A stretch of 64,000 bases of DNA from Toxonevra muliebris (GCA_963691655.1 OY829328.1:9762204-9826203), one strand, 5' to 3'; counted from the stretch's first letter, positions 10,860 through 23,140 are shown. Made by a program: numbers and translations. Notes: a model not told the origin generated them from the letters alone.

Positions 10860-12525
10860 GCCTAGCAAAAAAAAACATGAAAATATCTTGGCTGCAAAGC
10901 TGAGACTTACTGCATTTACACCAAATGTAATGTTCATTTTTTGTCATGGTGCAATCAACAAAACCTGTGTTGCTAAATTTTACAATGTTACTGAATAAAT
11001 TGATTTTTAAAATCATCGGATTCGGTCTTTTCAGCCCCAAATTAGTCTACTCTAATTTTTTCCAACCAATTAACAATTTATGCACTTTGAGCAAGTTTGA
11101 GTCTGAAGGGATGACATTGCTATCAAAAGTGGGTTCACTTTACACAGAAAGTGAGGATTTGCAAAAAGTAGCAGATCTAGGGGGTTGGGACTGTAATTCA
11201 CTTTTTCGGAATAGCTAAATGCTGAAATTTTTGTTGAGTTCTTTGTGACCCAAATTCTGGCTTCATCACTGGTAGTCAAATCTGGTTGATAATTAAATTT
11301 TTCAGAGGTTTGTTATCGACTTATACATATCGAGAGGCATTTCTATACAGTTGAGTAGTCAGGGGAGCGTTTGGGGCTATGGATATTACTCTTTATCTCT
11401 TGATTGATATAATTTTCATGCGAATTCTAAGAATTACTTTGTATCTGTTCTAAATATGTGATACATACAATGTATAATGAAACTTCGAAGGAATTTAAAA
11501 AATTTTTCTTGTTTTTTTTTAATTTTACTACCATTTTTTGTACGAAATTTATTCTTACAAGCTTTGGAATTTATGCTAACCATTTTAATAGCTGATTATA
11601 AGAAATGTTGTTCATTTATCAACGCTGCACCGGAGTTAAGAACTTTCACTGTATTGTGAAATACTTATAAAAAGATTTTCCCACCGACATTGATTGACTT
11701 TACTATTTATATTTCCTGTTTTAGTGAAGTTTTCTAATAAAACTTAATGCTTGTTTTTCTATTTTCTTTTCTTTTATTTTTTTTGTTAGTTACTCTCAAG
11801 TTTCAGTTGAAACATTTTCATCTTTTTTAATCATCATAAATATCGTTTTAAAAGAAGAATTTTAACATTTTATTTACGAAAAATTTTAGTGAGGTGAAGT
11901 TTTTTTTTTATTATTTGTTGGATTTTTTGCATTTTTGATGTTGTTATTGCTGTTTTTGTTGCTGTTACTGTTTTTTGTTGCTATTGCAGTAAGCATATAA
12001 AGAGTAGTTTTTTTTTTTTTTGTATTATGTACATACATAAAGCGATGCACAATTTCATTTATTTCATTTGATGGACTTCTTTTCATGGCTCTTGCAAAGT
12101 GTAGAAATTTATTTAGCTTGACCATTCAATTTACCATCATTTTTGTTAGTTCCATAGCAGTTTTTTTCTCTTCCTTTTTTGTTTTTGTTATTGTACAATT
12201 TCATGCAGTTTGAATTGAAATTGCGCGTATCTAAAAGTTTTGTTTCTTCAATTTAGTTTTACAGTTTTAATCTTTTGAAAAAGAAGAAAATAAAGAAAGA
12301 ACCGAGTTTCATACCTGAGTGAAAATTCTGTGAAGAAAAGAAAGAACTAGTACCAATGGTTTATTATTTAATTAATTAAGTGTAGAATTTATATATTGTT
12401 TTAACCCTTTCGAACAGAAAAAATACTATTCATTACTAAAAAAATTGAAATTTTCTGTAGTTCCAGAATACATAAGTAGTCCCAAGATAATTTTTTCCTT
12501 TAAAAATTTGGGATTGGTTAACGGT
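10860..12525. other. No defensible feature
   Basis: Mixed-composition DNA from 10860 to 11280 could contain more of the unidentified remnant, but its frames are short and unrecognised. From 11300 to 12525 the sequence is T-rich, with a GTTGTTGCTGTT-type stretch near 11940-11980. A TTAACCCTTTCG at 12400 looks like a TTAA-element end, but I found no partner end. Confidence 0.4.
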
Positions 12526-12529
12526 TTCT

Positions 12530-12925
12530 GGATTTGGCCCTCGCTTTAGTGTACAATTCTTTCGGTTTCGCCAGGGCTTTTACTTTGAGTTTTTTTCTGT
12601 TTTTTTTTTCTGAGTTTTGTTTCAGGTTTATTCTAGGTTACATTTTGGAATTTGTAATGCGTATTATTGTAAGTTTTCTTTTTGACTTTATTCCTTTTTT
12701 TCTGGGTTCTGTTGGTTTTAGACATTGTCTTTAATTCTGTTCTGAGTTTAGCTTCAAATTTTAGTTTTGACTTCCCCCTTTTCTCTGCGTTTTGCTCCAG
12801 ATATCTTTTTAGTTTTGTTCTGAGGTTAGCTTAGAGTTTTTCTTTGGGTTTTGTTATATATTTTATTCTGGATTTTCTCTGAGTTTTTTTTCAGGGTTTG
12901 TTCTGAATTTTATTATGGATTTTAT
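12530..12925. repeat. Degenerate short-period array, T/G-rich plus strand
   Basis: The words GTTCTGAGTTT, TTCTGGGTT and TTCTGGATTTT recur irregularly every 10 to 25 bases with heavy divergence. The array resumes at 13490 after the insertion at 12932. The open frame at 12534-12734 is a by-product of the repeat. Confidence 0.7.
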
Positions 12926-12931
12926 ACATTG

Positions 12932-13484
12932 CACAATGGTTGGACTTGTATGGAGTTAGCGGCCAAAAATACTTCCAGTTGAGATATAAATGTGAAACTT
13001 TGGTTACAGCTTTAAAGCGTGGTTAAACACCTGCTCAAACGGGCAGCTGATATTAATAGATTTTAGTTTTAAAACGTTGACTAATATTAAGAAAAAAAAA
13101 CCTAATGAGGGATCAGGGGGAAAAACAACTAAAACTCTAGCTGAAATTTAATTATATTGACAAAAAAATACTAATAATGGTATTGCCACAACATTAATTT
13201 TATAAAAAGTACACAATAAGTTAAGAACATTAAAATTATTTTAAAATAAGGCAAATACCTTTCTTCTTAATATTCATTTTGATTTATTTCAATACAAAAC
13301 TGATTTATGTATATATATATTTTTTTAAGTTAGACTTCACTTTCAACCTACTCACACTGCAAGAACCAACTAATTACATGCTCTCCCTTTAGAAGCTATT
13401 CTTATAATAAAACAAAAACTACTATACATTTGAAAAGCTTATACTTATAGGAAATATTAATGGCCTATCTCAGCGACCAGTGAG
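12932..13484. mobile_element. Probable second Transib-type element, one end decayed
   Basis: It begins CACAATGGTTGG and, after a spacer of about 23 bp, carries GGCCAAAAAT, resembling the ends of the element at 9330. It is flanked by CATTG at 12927-12931 and 13485-13489 (exact 5-bp duplication). The right end, read inward, is CTCACTGGTCGC, matching the left end at only 8 of 12 positions, so that terminus is weak. It splits one degenerate repeat array into two parts, which supports an insertion of about this size. Confidence 0.5.
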
Positions 13485-13489
13485 CATTG

Positions 13490-14220
13490 GTTCGTTCAGG
13501 ATATGTTCTGAGTTTGGTTCTAGGCTTGTTCTCAGTTTTGTTCTGGGTTTTTTTTTTCTAAGTTTCACTCTAAATGAGCGCGAAATTTTGTTCTTATTTT
13601 TGGTATGGATATTGTTTTGTGTTTGCTCTGGGTTTTGCTCTTTGAATTTGTTCTGGATTTTGCATTGGATTTGTACTGACTTCTTGTTTTATTTTTCAGA
13701 GGAGGTTTTCTTTAATGTGTTTTGTGTTTATTCTAGGTTTATTCTGTCCTGAGTTTTATTCTGGCTTTGCTCAAATTTTGAAATGAGTTTCGGTTTGAAT
13801 TAGTTCTGAGTCTTGTTCTGGGCTTGTTTTAAGTTTGTCATCCTAGTACGACAAGATAATAAATCTTAAGGTTAAAGTACCAGTCAAGAATTTGATTTTT
13901 TTTTTTTTTTTGAGTTTGTTTTGGATTTATTAAGTTTTTTTTTCCAGATTCGTTTTTGGTTTCATTCTTGTTCTGAATTTGATCTGACTCTTATTCTGGT
14001 TTCTGGTCTTGGGTTCGTTCTGGATATTAGTTAGAGTTTTTAATTGGTGCTATTTTTTTGTTTATTCCGATTTTGCTTTTTACTTTTGAATTGTTTCTGG
14101 GTTTTCTAAGAGATTTTGATCCGCGTGTTGTTCTCTATTTTTTTGTGGCAGTTTATAAAGTTTTTTCTGATTTTTATTCTGTATTTAATCATGCGTTTTA
14201 ATTTAAATTTGGTTTTTAAT
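13490..14220. repeat. Continuation of the degenerate T/G-rich array
   Basis: The same words as at 12530-12925 (GTTCTGAGTTTG, GTTCTGGGTTTT, TTCTGGATTTTG). An unrelated 60-90-bp segment at about 13840-13900 (containing CATCCTAGTACGACAAG) interrupts it. The frame 13480-13752 is repeat-derived. Confidence 0.7.
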
Positions 14221-14224
14221 TTTT

Positions 14225-14735
14225 TAATGGTTTTATATATTTTGTTCATGTAGTAAATGATTTATTTGATATTATTGTTTTCAAAAGATTTTAAATTTTA
14301 ATACATATATATTTTCATAAATATTTTATTGCTATTAAATTTCTGTTTTTATTTTCATATATAAATTATTCAACACATTTTTCCAGAAAAAGGCGAAAAA
14401 AATGCAAATTGAAATATTACAAAGTATGCATAAATATATGTTAAATATTTAATTTATATCCTGGAGTTGTGTTCTAAAAACCAAAAACGTTTGTAATGGA
14501 TACATACATAAGCACATATATTTTGACCCAAAAATGCTAAAAAGGATAAAGATGAAAAACACTAAACAGTCTTTTGCTAATACTATAAACACCTATACAT
14601 ACAAAAACATTAATATTCACCTACATATCAACAAACATACGAACATATGTATGTAACATAAAAGCAGTAACAGCTACAAAAAAAAAAAAAAAAAAACAAA
14701 CTCCACACTTGCAAAATGATCAGATATGAAAATAA

Positions 14736-14780
<45 letters not shown>

Positions 14781-15660
14781 TTTTGCTTGTACATACATAA
14801 ATGTCAATGCGATGAGTAGAATATGTCAAGCGAACGTTTGCCAATTGACAGATTATGTCTGTCTATCTGTTTGACTGCCACTTTACTAGCAGCAGAGCAT
14901 TCAATATTTGAAGCCAACATACATATACACATAAAACTTACATGCATAGAGTGACAGAAAATATCAAAAAGGATGCTGAGGCTTTGATACTCAAATGTCA
15001 TCATGTTGATGATGATGCTGTGCTGTTGTTACTTTACAGCATCAACTCATTTGATATTCATAATATCCTTTCACTTTATTTTTGACAAATAAAACGTAAA
15101 GCTTAACGCTTGAATGCGATCGAATAGATTGATATGAAATGGACAAAATAAACGGACCGGATGCATAGCTATAATCAAATTATACCCAATGAACAACAAT
15201 AACAACGAAAACAAAAACAAAAAGGAATAATAGTGACAATAACAAACAATGTTTTAGGTAACGATAGCATTGAATTTTCTAGTTTCCTTTTTGTGTGTAA
15301 TACTTTCGCTTTTGAGAATTATAAATAATATCAAAGGATAAAATATTTGTTGGTAATTTTTTTATTGGTATACAATTTTTATATATCATCTATGATGGGA
15401 GAAGGACTGAAGTGTGCAGAAGAAACGAAGTATTAATTGATTTAAAGGGAAATGGATATAGTATGTGATTAAATCTAACATACTATGTTGCTCTTCCCCC
15501 TTTTTTAAAATATGTATTGAGTTATCAAATGAAATTCACGCCTTTGTATCTTTAAACTCTTTCCACGAATAAGAATTTAAAAAAGTGGCAACTATTGATA
15601 GAAAAAAGTGATACAAACCTTTTTTTTTCAATCATAATTATTATTTTATAAAAAAAATAA
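14225..15660. other. AT-rich stretch with simple repeats
   Basis: Contains an (AT)n run at 14739-14776, a poly-A run at 14680-14696, ACATATGTATG runs near 14640, and GATGATGATGCTGTGCTGTTG near 15007-15030. No gene or mobile-element ends were recognised. Confidence 0.5.
14739..14776. repeat. (AT)19 microsatellite
   Basis: Uninterrupted AT dinucleotides followed by GTATTTTTGC. Confidence 0.95.
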
Positions 15661-15674
15661 GAACACACACAAGA

Positions 15675-16205
15675 AAATTGAAGAATTGAGAGAGAGAAAG
15701 ATAGAGAGATAGAATCTTAGGCTGAGTCCGAACGATGAAAGAGCAAAGATTCTCATGGTATTTTATGCTCTTGGAGTTTCTCCAGTTTTAAATGAAATTA
15801 TTCCACATAGAAAAATTATACATATAAATTTTTTATTATTTTCGTTTTCAAAGAGAACTTTACTTAAAAATATTTGCTCAGTGGTGTCAAACACACAAAC
15901 AGGATGTAAATAGCTCTGTATAATTGTGTGCTAGTTTCTGGGTGCCTGGTTGTTGCTAAAATAAAAATAGTTTTTTGTTTTACAAAATTTTGTTCCAGTT
16001 TGCTGAATTTTTTTATGTTTCCGGAAGGCACAAGGGAATTCAAGAAATGAGAAAGAGAGACAGAGTTTAATGTTGTGTTCGAATAGTGAAAAAGCAAGGG
16101 TATGTTATGCTTTTGGAGGAAGTGGTCACATAAGAAAAAATTATAGATAAATTTTTAGTTATTTTTCTTTGAAAAGGGGACTATACTTGCAAATTTTTGC
16201 TAGCT
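15675..16205. repeat. Local direct duplication, period about 360 bp
   Basis: 15680-15870 (GAGAGAGAAAGATAGAGAG ... TTATGCTCTTGGAG ... ACATAGAAAAATTATA) recurs in diverged form at 16040-16205 (GAGAAAGAGAGACAGAG ... TTATGCTTTTGGAG ... ACATAAGAAAAAATTATA). The intervening part, 15955-16028 (TTTTGTTTTACAAAATTTTG, then TTCCAGTTTGCTGAATTT), recurs again at 17810-17872. This indicates serial local duplication of a region without coding content. Confidence 0.7.
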
Positions 16206-16479
16206 TCGTGATTGATTAAAATTTGTTCAACCATTCAAATGAAGCGTTGATAGTGATTGATGGTGATAATTTGTGGTTTTCTTTTTGAAATTTTTGATAA
16301 ACATCAATCCAAAAATTAAATTAAGCGGTCATTGTCTTAAATAAAAGAAGATGCCAGTGAAAATAAAGAAATAACCAAATATTGTATTACTAATAGTTGG
16401 TGCACCCAAGAGATTGGAATCTTAGTATTAGCAGTGATTTTTTATGTGCTGTAGTATAATTTATGAATGGGCGCAATTA

Positions 16480-16960
16480 AGGGGGAAGGCCACTGTGACG
16501 GGACAAAAAATATTTTTTTTATCTTAAATTAAATTCAAAAATATGTGTACAAAATTTCAAGTCAAAATTCCAAAAATTGCCTGAGTTACAGCCATTTTAG
16601 TGATAGTAAGTAGACCGACCGAAGTAGATGGACTGAAAATATTTAACTCGTTTTTTTCGAAACGACTTTTTTCGAACTGGTCGCGTCGATAACTCGGTCA
16701 AATATTAACCGATTTTCAATATTTATTTATATTAATTCAATATATATTAAATATTATTATTCGTTTTGTTCGTCTTTGCAGTGGCTATCGTTAAGCGTAG
16801 CCGATTTTCAAATTTTTGATTTTTACTATTTTTTAAGCTCTTTTGAAACAAAAAAAAAAAAAAAAGGTCGAAAACATGGAAAAATTTTCAATCAGTCGCC
16901 ATTTTGTGGAAAATAAAAAAAAAAAAACGCTACTACGTACGACGAGAATTATACTCATAT
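16480..16960. mobile_element. Unassigned transposon-like segment
   Basis: The segment starts near GGGGGAAGGCCACTGTGACG and contains GTCGCGTCGATAACTCGG, TTTTTTCGAAACGACTTTTT and CGTTAAGCGTAGCCG. Its texture differs from the AT-rich surroundings and is typical of a repeat-family interior. I found no paired termini or target duplication, so class and boundaries are unknown. Confidence 0.3.
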
Positions 16961-17784
16961 AGATTATTAAAAACTAAATTTTTCTTTTTTTTTCAGAAAA
17001 TCCGTTCTTGAAAAAACTGTACTTCCACGTACTTCAAAAATATTTGTATAAAATTATAAATTTCAATGAAATTGAGATTGATTGAAATCCTCACAAAAAA
17101 AAACCACAAAATCTCTGAAATCAAATTCTCCCACACACTTAATTCACTTAATATGGCAACTGTATGTGCCGTTTTCAGACCCATCATCAAATCAACAATA
17201 ATCAAAACAGCAGCAGTAACAACAACAATAACAAAAATCAAGCAAGCAATTGTATTTGTTTGTTCATTTATAAAAATTTGCCAATACGATTATTTTCAGT
17301 CGCACGCTCTCTACTCTTGACTTCCCCTTTCTCCCTCTCTCTCTCTCCTTTCCGTGATTCTACCATTTCCAATTCAACAACTTCCTTTTTGTGCCCGTCT
17401 CTGTTTATTCATAAAATTCATGATGGCGTTTGAAGGGTCACATATTTGGACATTCATTTTAGAATTTTCACATCGAGATGAATAGGATGAGGAAGAAAGA
17501 GTATGAGAGAGCGAGAGTACAAGAGATAGATGAAATACAGACAATTGTGAGGAATAATAAAAAAAAAAGTTTCATTCGATATATTTGCAAAAGCGTTCAA
17601 AAAGAAAAATGAAAATGGAAATGCTTAATTTGCCTTTAGTTGAGGTTAGGCAGACGGATTGGGGTAGTGTTGCCATCGCATTAGTAGTAGTTATGATGGA
17701 GGATGTAGATGGCTGCGTTAGTTTCTTGGGATTGGTTATTGCTGCTTTTGTTGTTGTTTTTGTTAAAATCAAAATGTCTTTTCC

Positions 17785-17872
17785 GTTTATGGTTTTTTTC
17801 TTTCCCGCTTCATTTTTGTTTTACAAAATTTTATTCCAGTTTGTTGAATTTTGTATATTTCCGGAAAGCTTT
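17785..17872. repeat. Third copy of the 15955-16028 segment
   Basis: Matches 15955-16028 in TTTTGTTTTACAAAATTTT, CCAGTTTG.TGAATTTT and TTTCCGGAA.GC. It lies about 1.84 kb away in the same orientation. The 118-codon frame at 17585-17941 overlaps it and is not convincing as a gene. Confidence 0.6.
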
Positions 17873-18912
17873 TGCTATAACTTGTATGTGTTTTTCTCCG
17901 TATTTGTGATTTTTTCTACATTTTTTACATTTGCAAAATAGCTTACAGTTAACATTTCATTTTTTTATAATAACGGAAGTGTGACATAATTTTATGCCTT
18001 GTTATTATTGTATTTATATCCGTCCAGAATTTTTGTTTAGGAAATTGAATAACTTTTGCACATACACAAAAATAATATATAAATATTTTTATTTTATATT
18101 AATGCTTTACATAAAAAATGTGTGCTACTTAATGGGAATTTCTGCCATTTACTTAATTTAATGTTTTGAGTTTTAAGTATAAAAAACAGAACTTTCTCAC
18201 TTCTCAGGCAAATCATTTTATACAATCTGTTCAAATTCTATTTACATGTTTACATAACAATAGATAATAAAATTAAATTTGTTTCTTTCTGTTCTTTCTT
18301 GACTGTTCTTTCTTTCTTTTATTAAATTCACTTAAGCGCTCTTCCTTTTTTTGTGTATGTGTGTGTGTTTATAAAATAAATTTCTAGAATATGCTAATTT
18401 TTTTTTCCAGCAAAATTTTTAATATCTTTATCATTTGATATTGAAACGTTTCAATAAATATCATTATGAAAGAGAAATGAAGGAAAGTTTCATGTGAAAA
18501 ATACAAACGTAGGAAGTTGTGATTATGCCAATTTGCTGCATAAAAAAAGCTTTTTTTTTGGAGTATATATGTCTGTAGCAGTAGTCTGTAGAGTATATAT
18601 GTCTGTAAAATACTTCTTGTATTTTAATTTAATTTTTATATTGATATTCTTTGAATACATTCAAAATTAAAAAAAAAAAAACAACTTTTCTGTTTTTAAT
18701 ACCGTTTGGCTCAAGTGTGATTAAAGCAAAACTCTTCACCAGCTCCAGGTAAACTCAATAAATATTTATAAGTTAAATATTTAGTACGGAAACACTGTGA
18801 GCTTGAATTTAATGAATTTTTTTTTAATTCACAGAGCAGGAAAGTTGTTCAGTAACAGGGCGGAAACAGGGAGATCAATTCGTTTGCCGAAGCTTAGCCT
18901 TCACTACTAGTA

Positions 18913-20059
18913 GGGGAGACTTAGGGATTGTGGACCGCACTTTCATTTTGGCTTTACTTTTTTTTTGAAAATTTCATAGCTTGAATTTGTAGTACGATAA
19001 ATAACCTCTGTTTTTGTAGCAGCTGTTTTGTCAAATTGTATTAAATTATACAAGTTACATCAGTTGGGGAATTATGGATCACTTTGTAAATACATTACAA
19101 ATGGAAAAATGTGATAGAAAATCTTTAGTTTTGATTCAAAATGACAGAAGATTCATTATTAAAGAGAAACAAAGTGAAATGAAGTGAAAAATGGCAATGA
19201 AAATCAGTCCAAAACGCAATGTTCACAAGTCCACTAACTTGCAGTCATTCCGGCGCATGGATGTTATTTAGCGGTTGATCTTTATTGGCATATTTTTCTT
19301 ACAAATTATGCAGAAATCGATGTCTTCTTCCACGTCACAATCGGTTGAAGACATTTGTTTCTTCTGTGGTCTCCCGGATTTGTTTTTGTAAAATATCGCG
19401 TGTATTCTTATTGAGAGCAAAGCAGATATCACCGATTAGTTTTTCCAATGTTCGAAATTATAAATAACTATGAATAATAAATATGTTCAGTTTTTTTGAA
19501 AACGTAACCGAAATTCTGTACAGATGAGAACTAAACCTCATTTTTGTATACTTACATTAGAGAAATTATTTTCGTACCAAAAAAAAAACTATTAGAAATT
19601 GACGAAAAACTAATGCTTTGATGAAATTTTGCATGAGAAATTACTTATATGCATCAAATACACGAACTTAGTTGGGCTAATGTCAAGAACTGGGTGGTCC
19701 GTAATTCCCCGATAAAAGTGATCCGTAATTTCCTGAACGCTCTTTTTTACAATATGGCAGCTTATGAGTAGCACAATGCAAACGTCATGCAAAATTTCTT
19801 GTCTGTGTCGAGGGCTTAAGGTTCCGCGAATATTATAAACATATTTATCTGAGTTGGTTATCGAAAAATGTGGTAAAATTAAACAAAATGCAAAGTGCAA
19901 CAGTGCGTGTAAACAAGTCGAGTACTGAAGAGAAAATGAGCTTAACAAGAGGCGAGCTGATGACAGTTATTTGCAGCTGTCAACCATTACTAGAGGGGGG
20001 GCGGGGGGGGGGGGAGGGGGAGGGCAACTCCCGGTGGTCCACAATACCCCAGTTTCCCC
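18913..20059 (-). mobile_element. Pogo-like (Tc1/mariner superfamily) transposon relic
   Basis: It begins GGGGAGACTTAGGGATTG, then TGGACC; the other end read inward is GGGGAAACTGGGGTATTG, then TGGACC. The ends thus match at roughly 20 of 24 positions. Both sides carry TA (18911-18912 and 20060-20061). Subterminal words GGGGAATTATGGATCAC and GGGGAATTACGGACCAC recur inside. A minus-strand fragment of a pogo-type transposase C-terminus is at 19180-19400. A G-run (about 19995-20024) lies just inside the right end. The element is internally deleted and dead. Confidence 0.75.
19180..19400 (-). pseudogene. Pogo-like transposase C-terminal zinc-finger fragment
   Basis: The minus strand reads SGRPQKKQMSSTDCDVEED, then IDFCIICKKNMPIKINR, then a stop (19268-19270), then I.SMRRNDCKLVDL. 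This matches the acidic linker and Cys-x2-Cys...Asn-Ser-Ile-x-Cys-x2-Cys zinc finger found at the C-terminus of many insect pogo/Tigger-like transposases, as I know the family. The normal Asn-Ser-Ile-x-Cys stretch is altered and stops break the frame. The DDE catalytic domain is not recognisable in the surrounding sequence, so only the tail survives. The fragment sits in the element bounded by 18913-20059 and runs in its minus orientation. Confidence 0.6.
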
Positions 20060-20944
20060 TAGCTCCGAGAAACTTTTAATATGCAGAATTTTACGAAGTT
20101 ATACCTAAAAATCTCGCTACTAGTGCCACATGAAATATGTTAAGAAAGCAATCGAGAACATTATTGCACAGTATCATTTCATTTTATAGTATATTGTTGA
20201 GTTTTTCCATCTTCGCAAAAAGCACAGCTGGATAGCGGAGGTATCATATCTGGTCCCCAGTAGTAAATTGTGAAATCTAGTGAAAGAAATTCCTTGGAGC
20301 TTTTTAAATCTGGCTTTCGCCAGCCAAATTTGATAAGTGTTTCTACAGATAGTAATTTCTGGCCAAAGTTGTTGATTATCTCAGTTTAGAGAATACTCAA
20401 AATTTACAGGCAGCTATTGGAATACCAAAACAGCATTTTTTTTTTCGGTAGATAAAGATTAATTGTATTTTTCTTTATTAGCTCATCACCATTGCAGTTT
20501 TTCAAAATACATTTGTGAGCAGGAACCCAGTAAAATTTGAATAACAGATCTGCTTGGCTGTTAGTAAAATACAAATAGTTTTAGCGTATACCTTTTTACT
20601 TTTAAGCAAGAGAACGCTTTTTGCATAAGTACGATTTCAGCCTAGAAAACACAAAAACTAGCTTTTTCTGAGAAATTAAGAAATGTTCCGATAAGCTTGA
20701 GAAATTTCCACTTTAGGAATTTTAAGTTTCGTGGTTGGAGAGCCTGGGGCGGAGGACACAAGGTAAAGTCTGTGTTAGTCTTAAAAACGAGTGAGTTACA
20801 TTCGATCCTTGGAATTCTCCATCTCAAGTCAACACACAGCCACCACAGTGGCGGTGCCTTGATAATGTTTTGAGACCCATAAGTGAGTTAATTGATGTGT
20901 GTAGCGTGTTGCATGTTGCGTGACCTTGAATCAAGGGTTGTTCG

Positions 20945-21680
20945 TTGGGTTTGGACCTCACTACGTCAAAAAACGATTTCACTGAAACCATAAATGAGGC
21001 CTCTGATATGGAATCCCCTAAAATTGACGTTCTTGCAAACGAAGGTGCCTCTATCCAGCCGGTAGATGTCCTCGAAAGTTATCGAGCTATTATCACCGCT
21101 ATCCAGGAAATACGATGGGCGGGACAGGGTAGTTCCAAAAGAGCATCCTGTGATATCTACTAAAGCTGCCATGATCTGAGACATGAATTTGGTGTTGGAA
21201 TTGTGGTTGGCAAGTGAAAGCGTCATCTTGTGACTAAAGATGATTTCTACGAGTTCCTCGACAGAACCTATGAGCATTGCCCCTGATACGACATTAAAAT
21301 CGTTTTAGGTGACTTTAGTGCAAAGTTGGACAAAAAGCGTCTCGTTGGTCTAACGATCGCAAAATTCAGTCTCCATGACGAAGTCACCGAAAACTGTATA
21401 AGACTAATCGATTCCAGCATCTCGATATTCATAAGGCCACTTGGCTGTCTCTTGATCAAAAAACACAAAACCAAATTGATCACGTTATGATCGATGGAAG
21501 GCACGGTTTAAGTATACTTGACACGATACATGGTGCAAACATCGACTCTGACCACTACTTGGTTGTAGCTAAGATCCACATCGCGTACGGATTACTACAT
21601 AGAGAAAGGTGGATGTCGAAAAGCTGCAAACGCAATGGGCAGCTGAAGCCTTCACCAATCGACTTTCCCTCCTCATAACG
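20945..21680 (+). pseudogene. Endonuclease domain of retrotransposon copy 1 (broken)
   Basis: In successive frames the plus strand reads VLESYRAIITAIQEIRW (the QExRW catalytic glutamate block), HEFGVGIVVGK, YDIKIVLGDFSAK (normally LGDFNAK), IDHVMIDGRH and ANIDSDHYLVVAKI (the SDH catalytic block). These appear in the family's order. A stop after CDIY (about 21162), one after VVGK, and shifts near 21290 and 21490 break the frame. The protein would nick target DNA for target-primed reverse transcription. The N-terminal part of the domain is degenerate. Confidence 0.8.
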
Positions 21681-22129
21681 CAAAACACCCCTTAACTTAG
21701 TGATATATGCTCACAGTGGACACACATTTCTTGTTCGATGCGTACGGTTGCCGAAGAGGTGCTACCACCGACGATGGAGAAATATGTGATACGATCAAGA
21801 GTGCCGCGAAGCTACTGAAGCGATCCAGCTATTTGAGGAGGGAGGAGAAACGTATTTTCAGGTGCAAGAAATGAGAGGCAGAAAGACGTGAGTTATAGAT
21901 GTTTCGGACAAGAATGAGGCTCGAAAGTTTTTCGAAAAAAAGTTGCTTTACTAACGATTTGAAAACCGGCGTGTCTTCCTGTAATGACGAAGATGGAAAT
22001 CTGGTGATAGTTGTGCAGGATATGATGGGGTTATGGAGGTAATAGCTCTCATAACTGCTTAATGGCGATGACGATGATAATCTCGCTATTGGGGAAGTTG
22101 TAACGAAAATCCTCTAAATTACCGTCTCC

Positions 22130-23140
22130 CGACTATGATGAGGTTTTAACAATCATTGCTCGGCTGAAAAACAATAAGGCTGCGGGTGCAGATGTCCTGC
22201 CTACTGAGTTGTTTAAGACTGGAGGCGAAGAGCTCACAAGATGAATGGACGAGCTTTCAAGCATAATATGGTCGGATGAAAGCATGTCCAGTCATTGGAA
22301 CCTCAGCATACTCAGCCAACTCCACAAGAAAGCTGGTCCAGCTATCTACGCCAACTACCGTGGGATTAGTCTTCTCAATATTTTATATAAGGTTTTATCA
22401 AGCGTACTAGGTGATAGGCTAAAGCCCATAGTCAACAAGATGATTGGACCTTATCAGTGTGAATTCAGGCCTGGTAAATAAATCATCAACCAAATACGCT
22501 AAATCCTAGAAAAGACTCGAAAAAAAATAAAGCGACACCCACCATCTATTCGTTATAAAGCCGCCTTCAACAGCACAATTAGGAATTACTTGCACGCCGC
22601 AATCTCTTGTTTTGTTACCCCTGCAAAGCTCATTAGTCTTTGCGAAATGACACTGACCGACCCCTCCGCGTCATTTGATACCAAAAAGGTTTCTGACAAA
22701 GTATTTCTCTATCATGTGACTTCTTCAACCTTATGATAATGGTGCAGAATGTAAGCCCAACTGCGAATATCGAAATCTCTGGCATTATCTTCTACAAGAG
22801 TGTCATGCTGTTGGCATACGTTGGTCATATTGATATCATTGGCAGCCACGCGCGAGCAGTTAGTACAGCATTCTCCAACTTGGAAAGGGTGTCTCGTCCA
22901 GTGGGTCTAGCTGTGAACGAGGACAAAACGAAATACCTTGTGTCAACAATGGAGTTACGGCTTCTTGGACAAAATGTCACTGTTGGCAATTATATTTTTG
23001 ATATTGTCAAGGATCGAGCATCAACAACAACAATAATGTCGGTCTTAAGATAAAGCGGAGATTAACTCTAGCCAAAAGGTGCTACTACGAGTTCTGAGAC
23101 GTGGACATTGACTACCAATAATGAGAGGCTCTGAAGTGCG
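22130..23140 (+). pseudogene. Reverse transcriptase domain of retrotransposon copy 1 (broken)
   Basis: The plus strand reads LKNNKAAGADVLPTELFK (fingers), NYRGISLLNILYKVLSS, IGPYQCEFRPGK, then in another frame YKAAFNSTIRNYL (normally FKAAFD) and later LLAYVGHIDIIG, where the catalytic motif should read YADD. The two metal-binding aspartates are therefore gone. GLAVNEDKTKYLVST and a thumb segment (LTLAKRCYYEF) follow. Stops at 22244 and 22479 and several shifts break the frame. This copy cannot encode an active enzyme. Confidence 0.8.

Noticed and set aside
10812..10860. Possible splice pair on the minus strand (GTAAGT ... AAAGCAG) giving GPTGGK joined to RLLLMLRGRP
   Set aside because: The implied intron is only 29 nt, too short for a fly, and the surrounding reading has no recognised family.
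10654..11040. 128-codon minus-strand open frame
   Set aside because: The frame runs through unrelated segments and shows no family; another minus-strand frame is more protein-like over 10654-10830, and a plus-strand reading also competes.
12400..12412. TTAACCCTTTCG as a piggyBac-type end
   Set aside because: No inverted partner followed by TTAA within several kb. The same holds for TTAACCCTTTGATG at 3891 and for the similar TTTAACCCTTTCTTC at 37133.
13480..13752. 90-codon open frame
   Set aside because: Translation of the degenerate GTTCTGRGTTT array.
17585..17941. 118-codon open frame
   Set aside because: Hydrophobic reading of T-rich DNA overlapping a locally duplicated non-coding repeat; the other copies do not keep the frame.
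19995..20024. G-run as a regulatory quadruplex
   Set aside because: It lies inside a dead pogo-like element beside its terminus; a simple homopolymer-type run is the simpler explanation.
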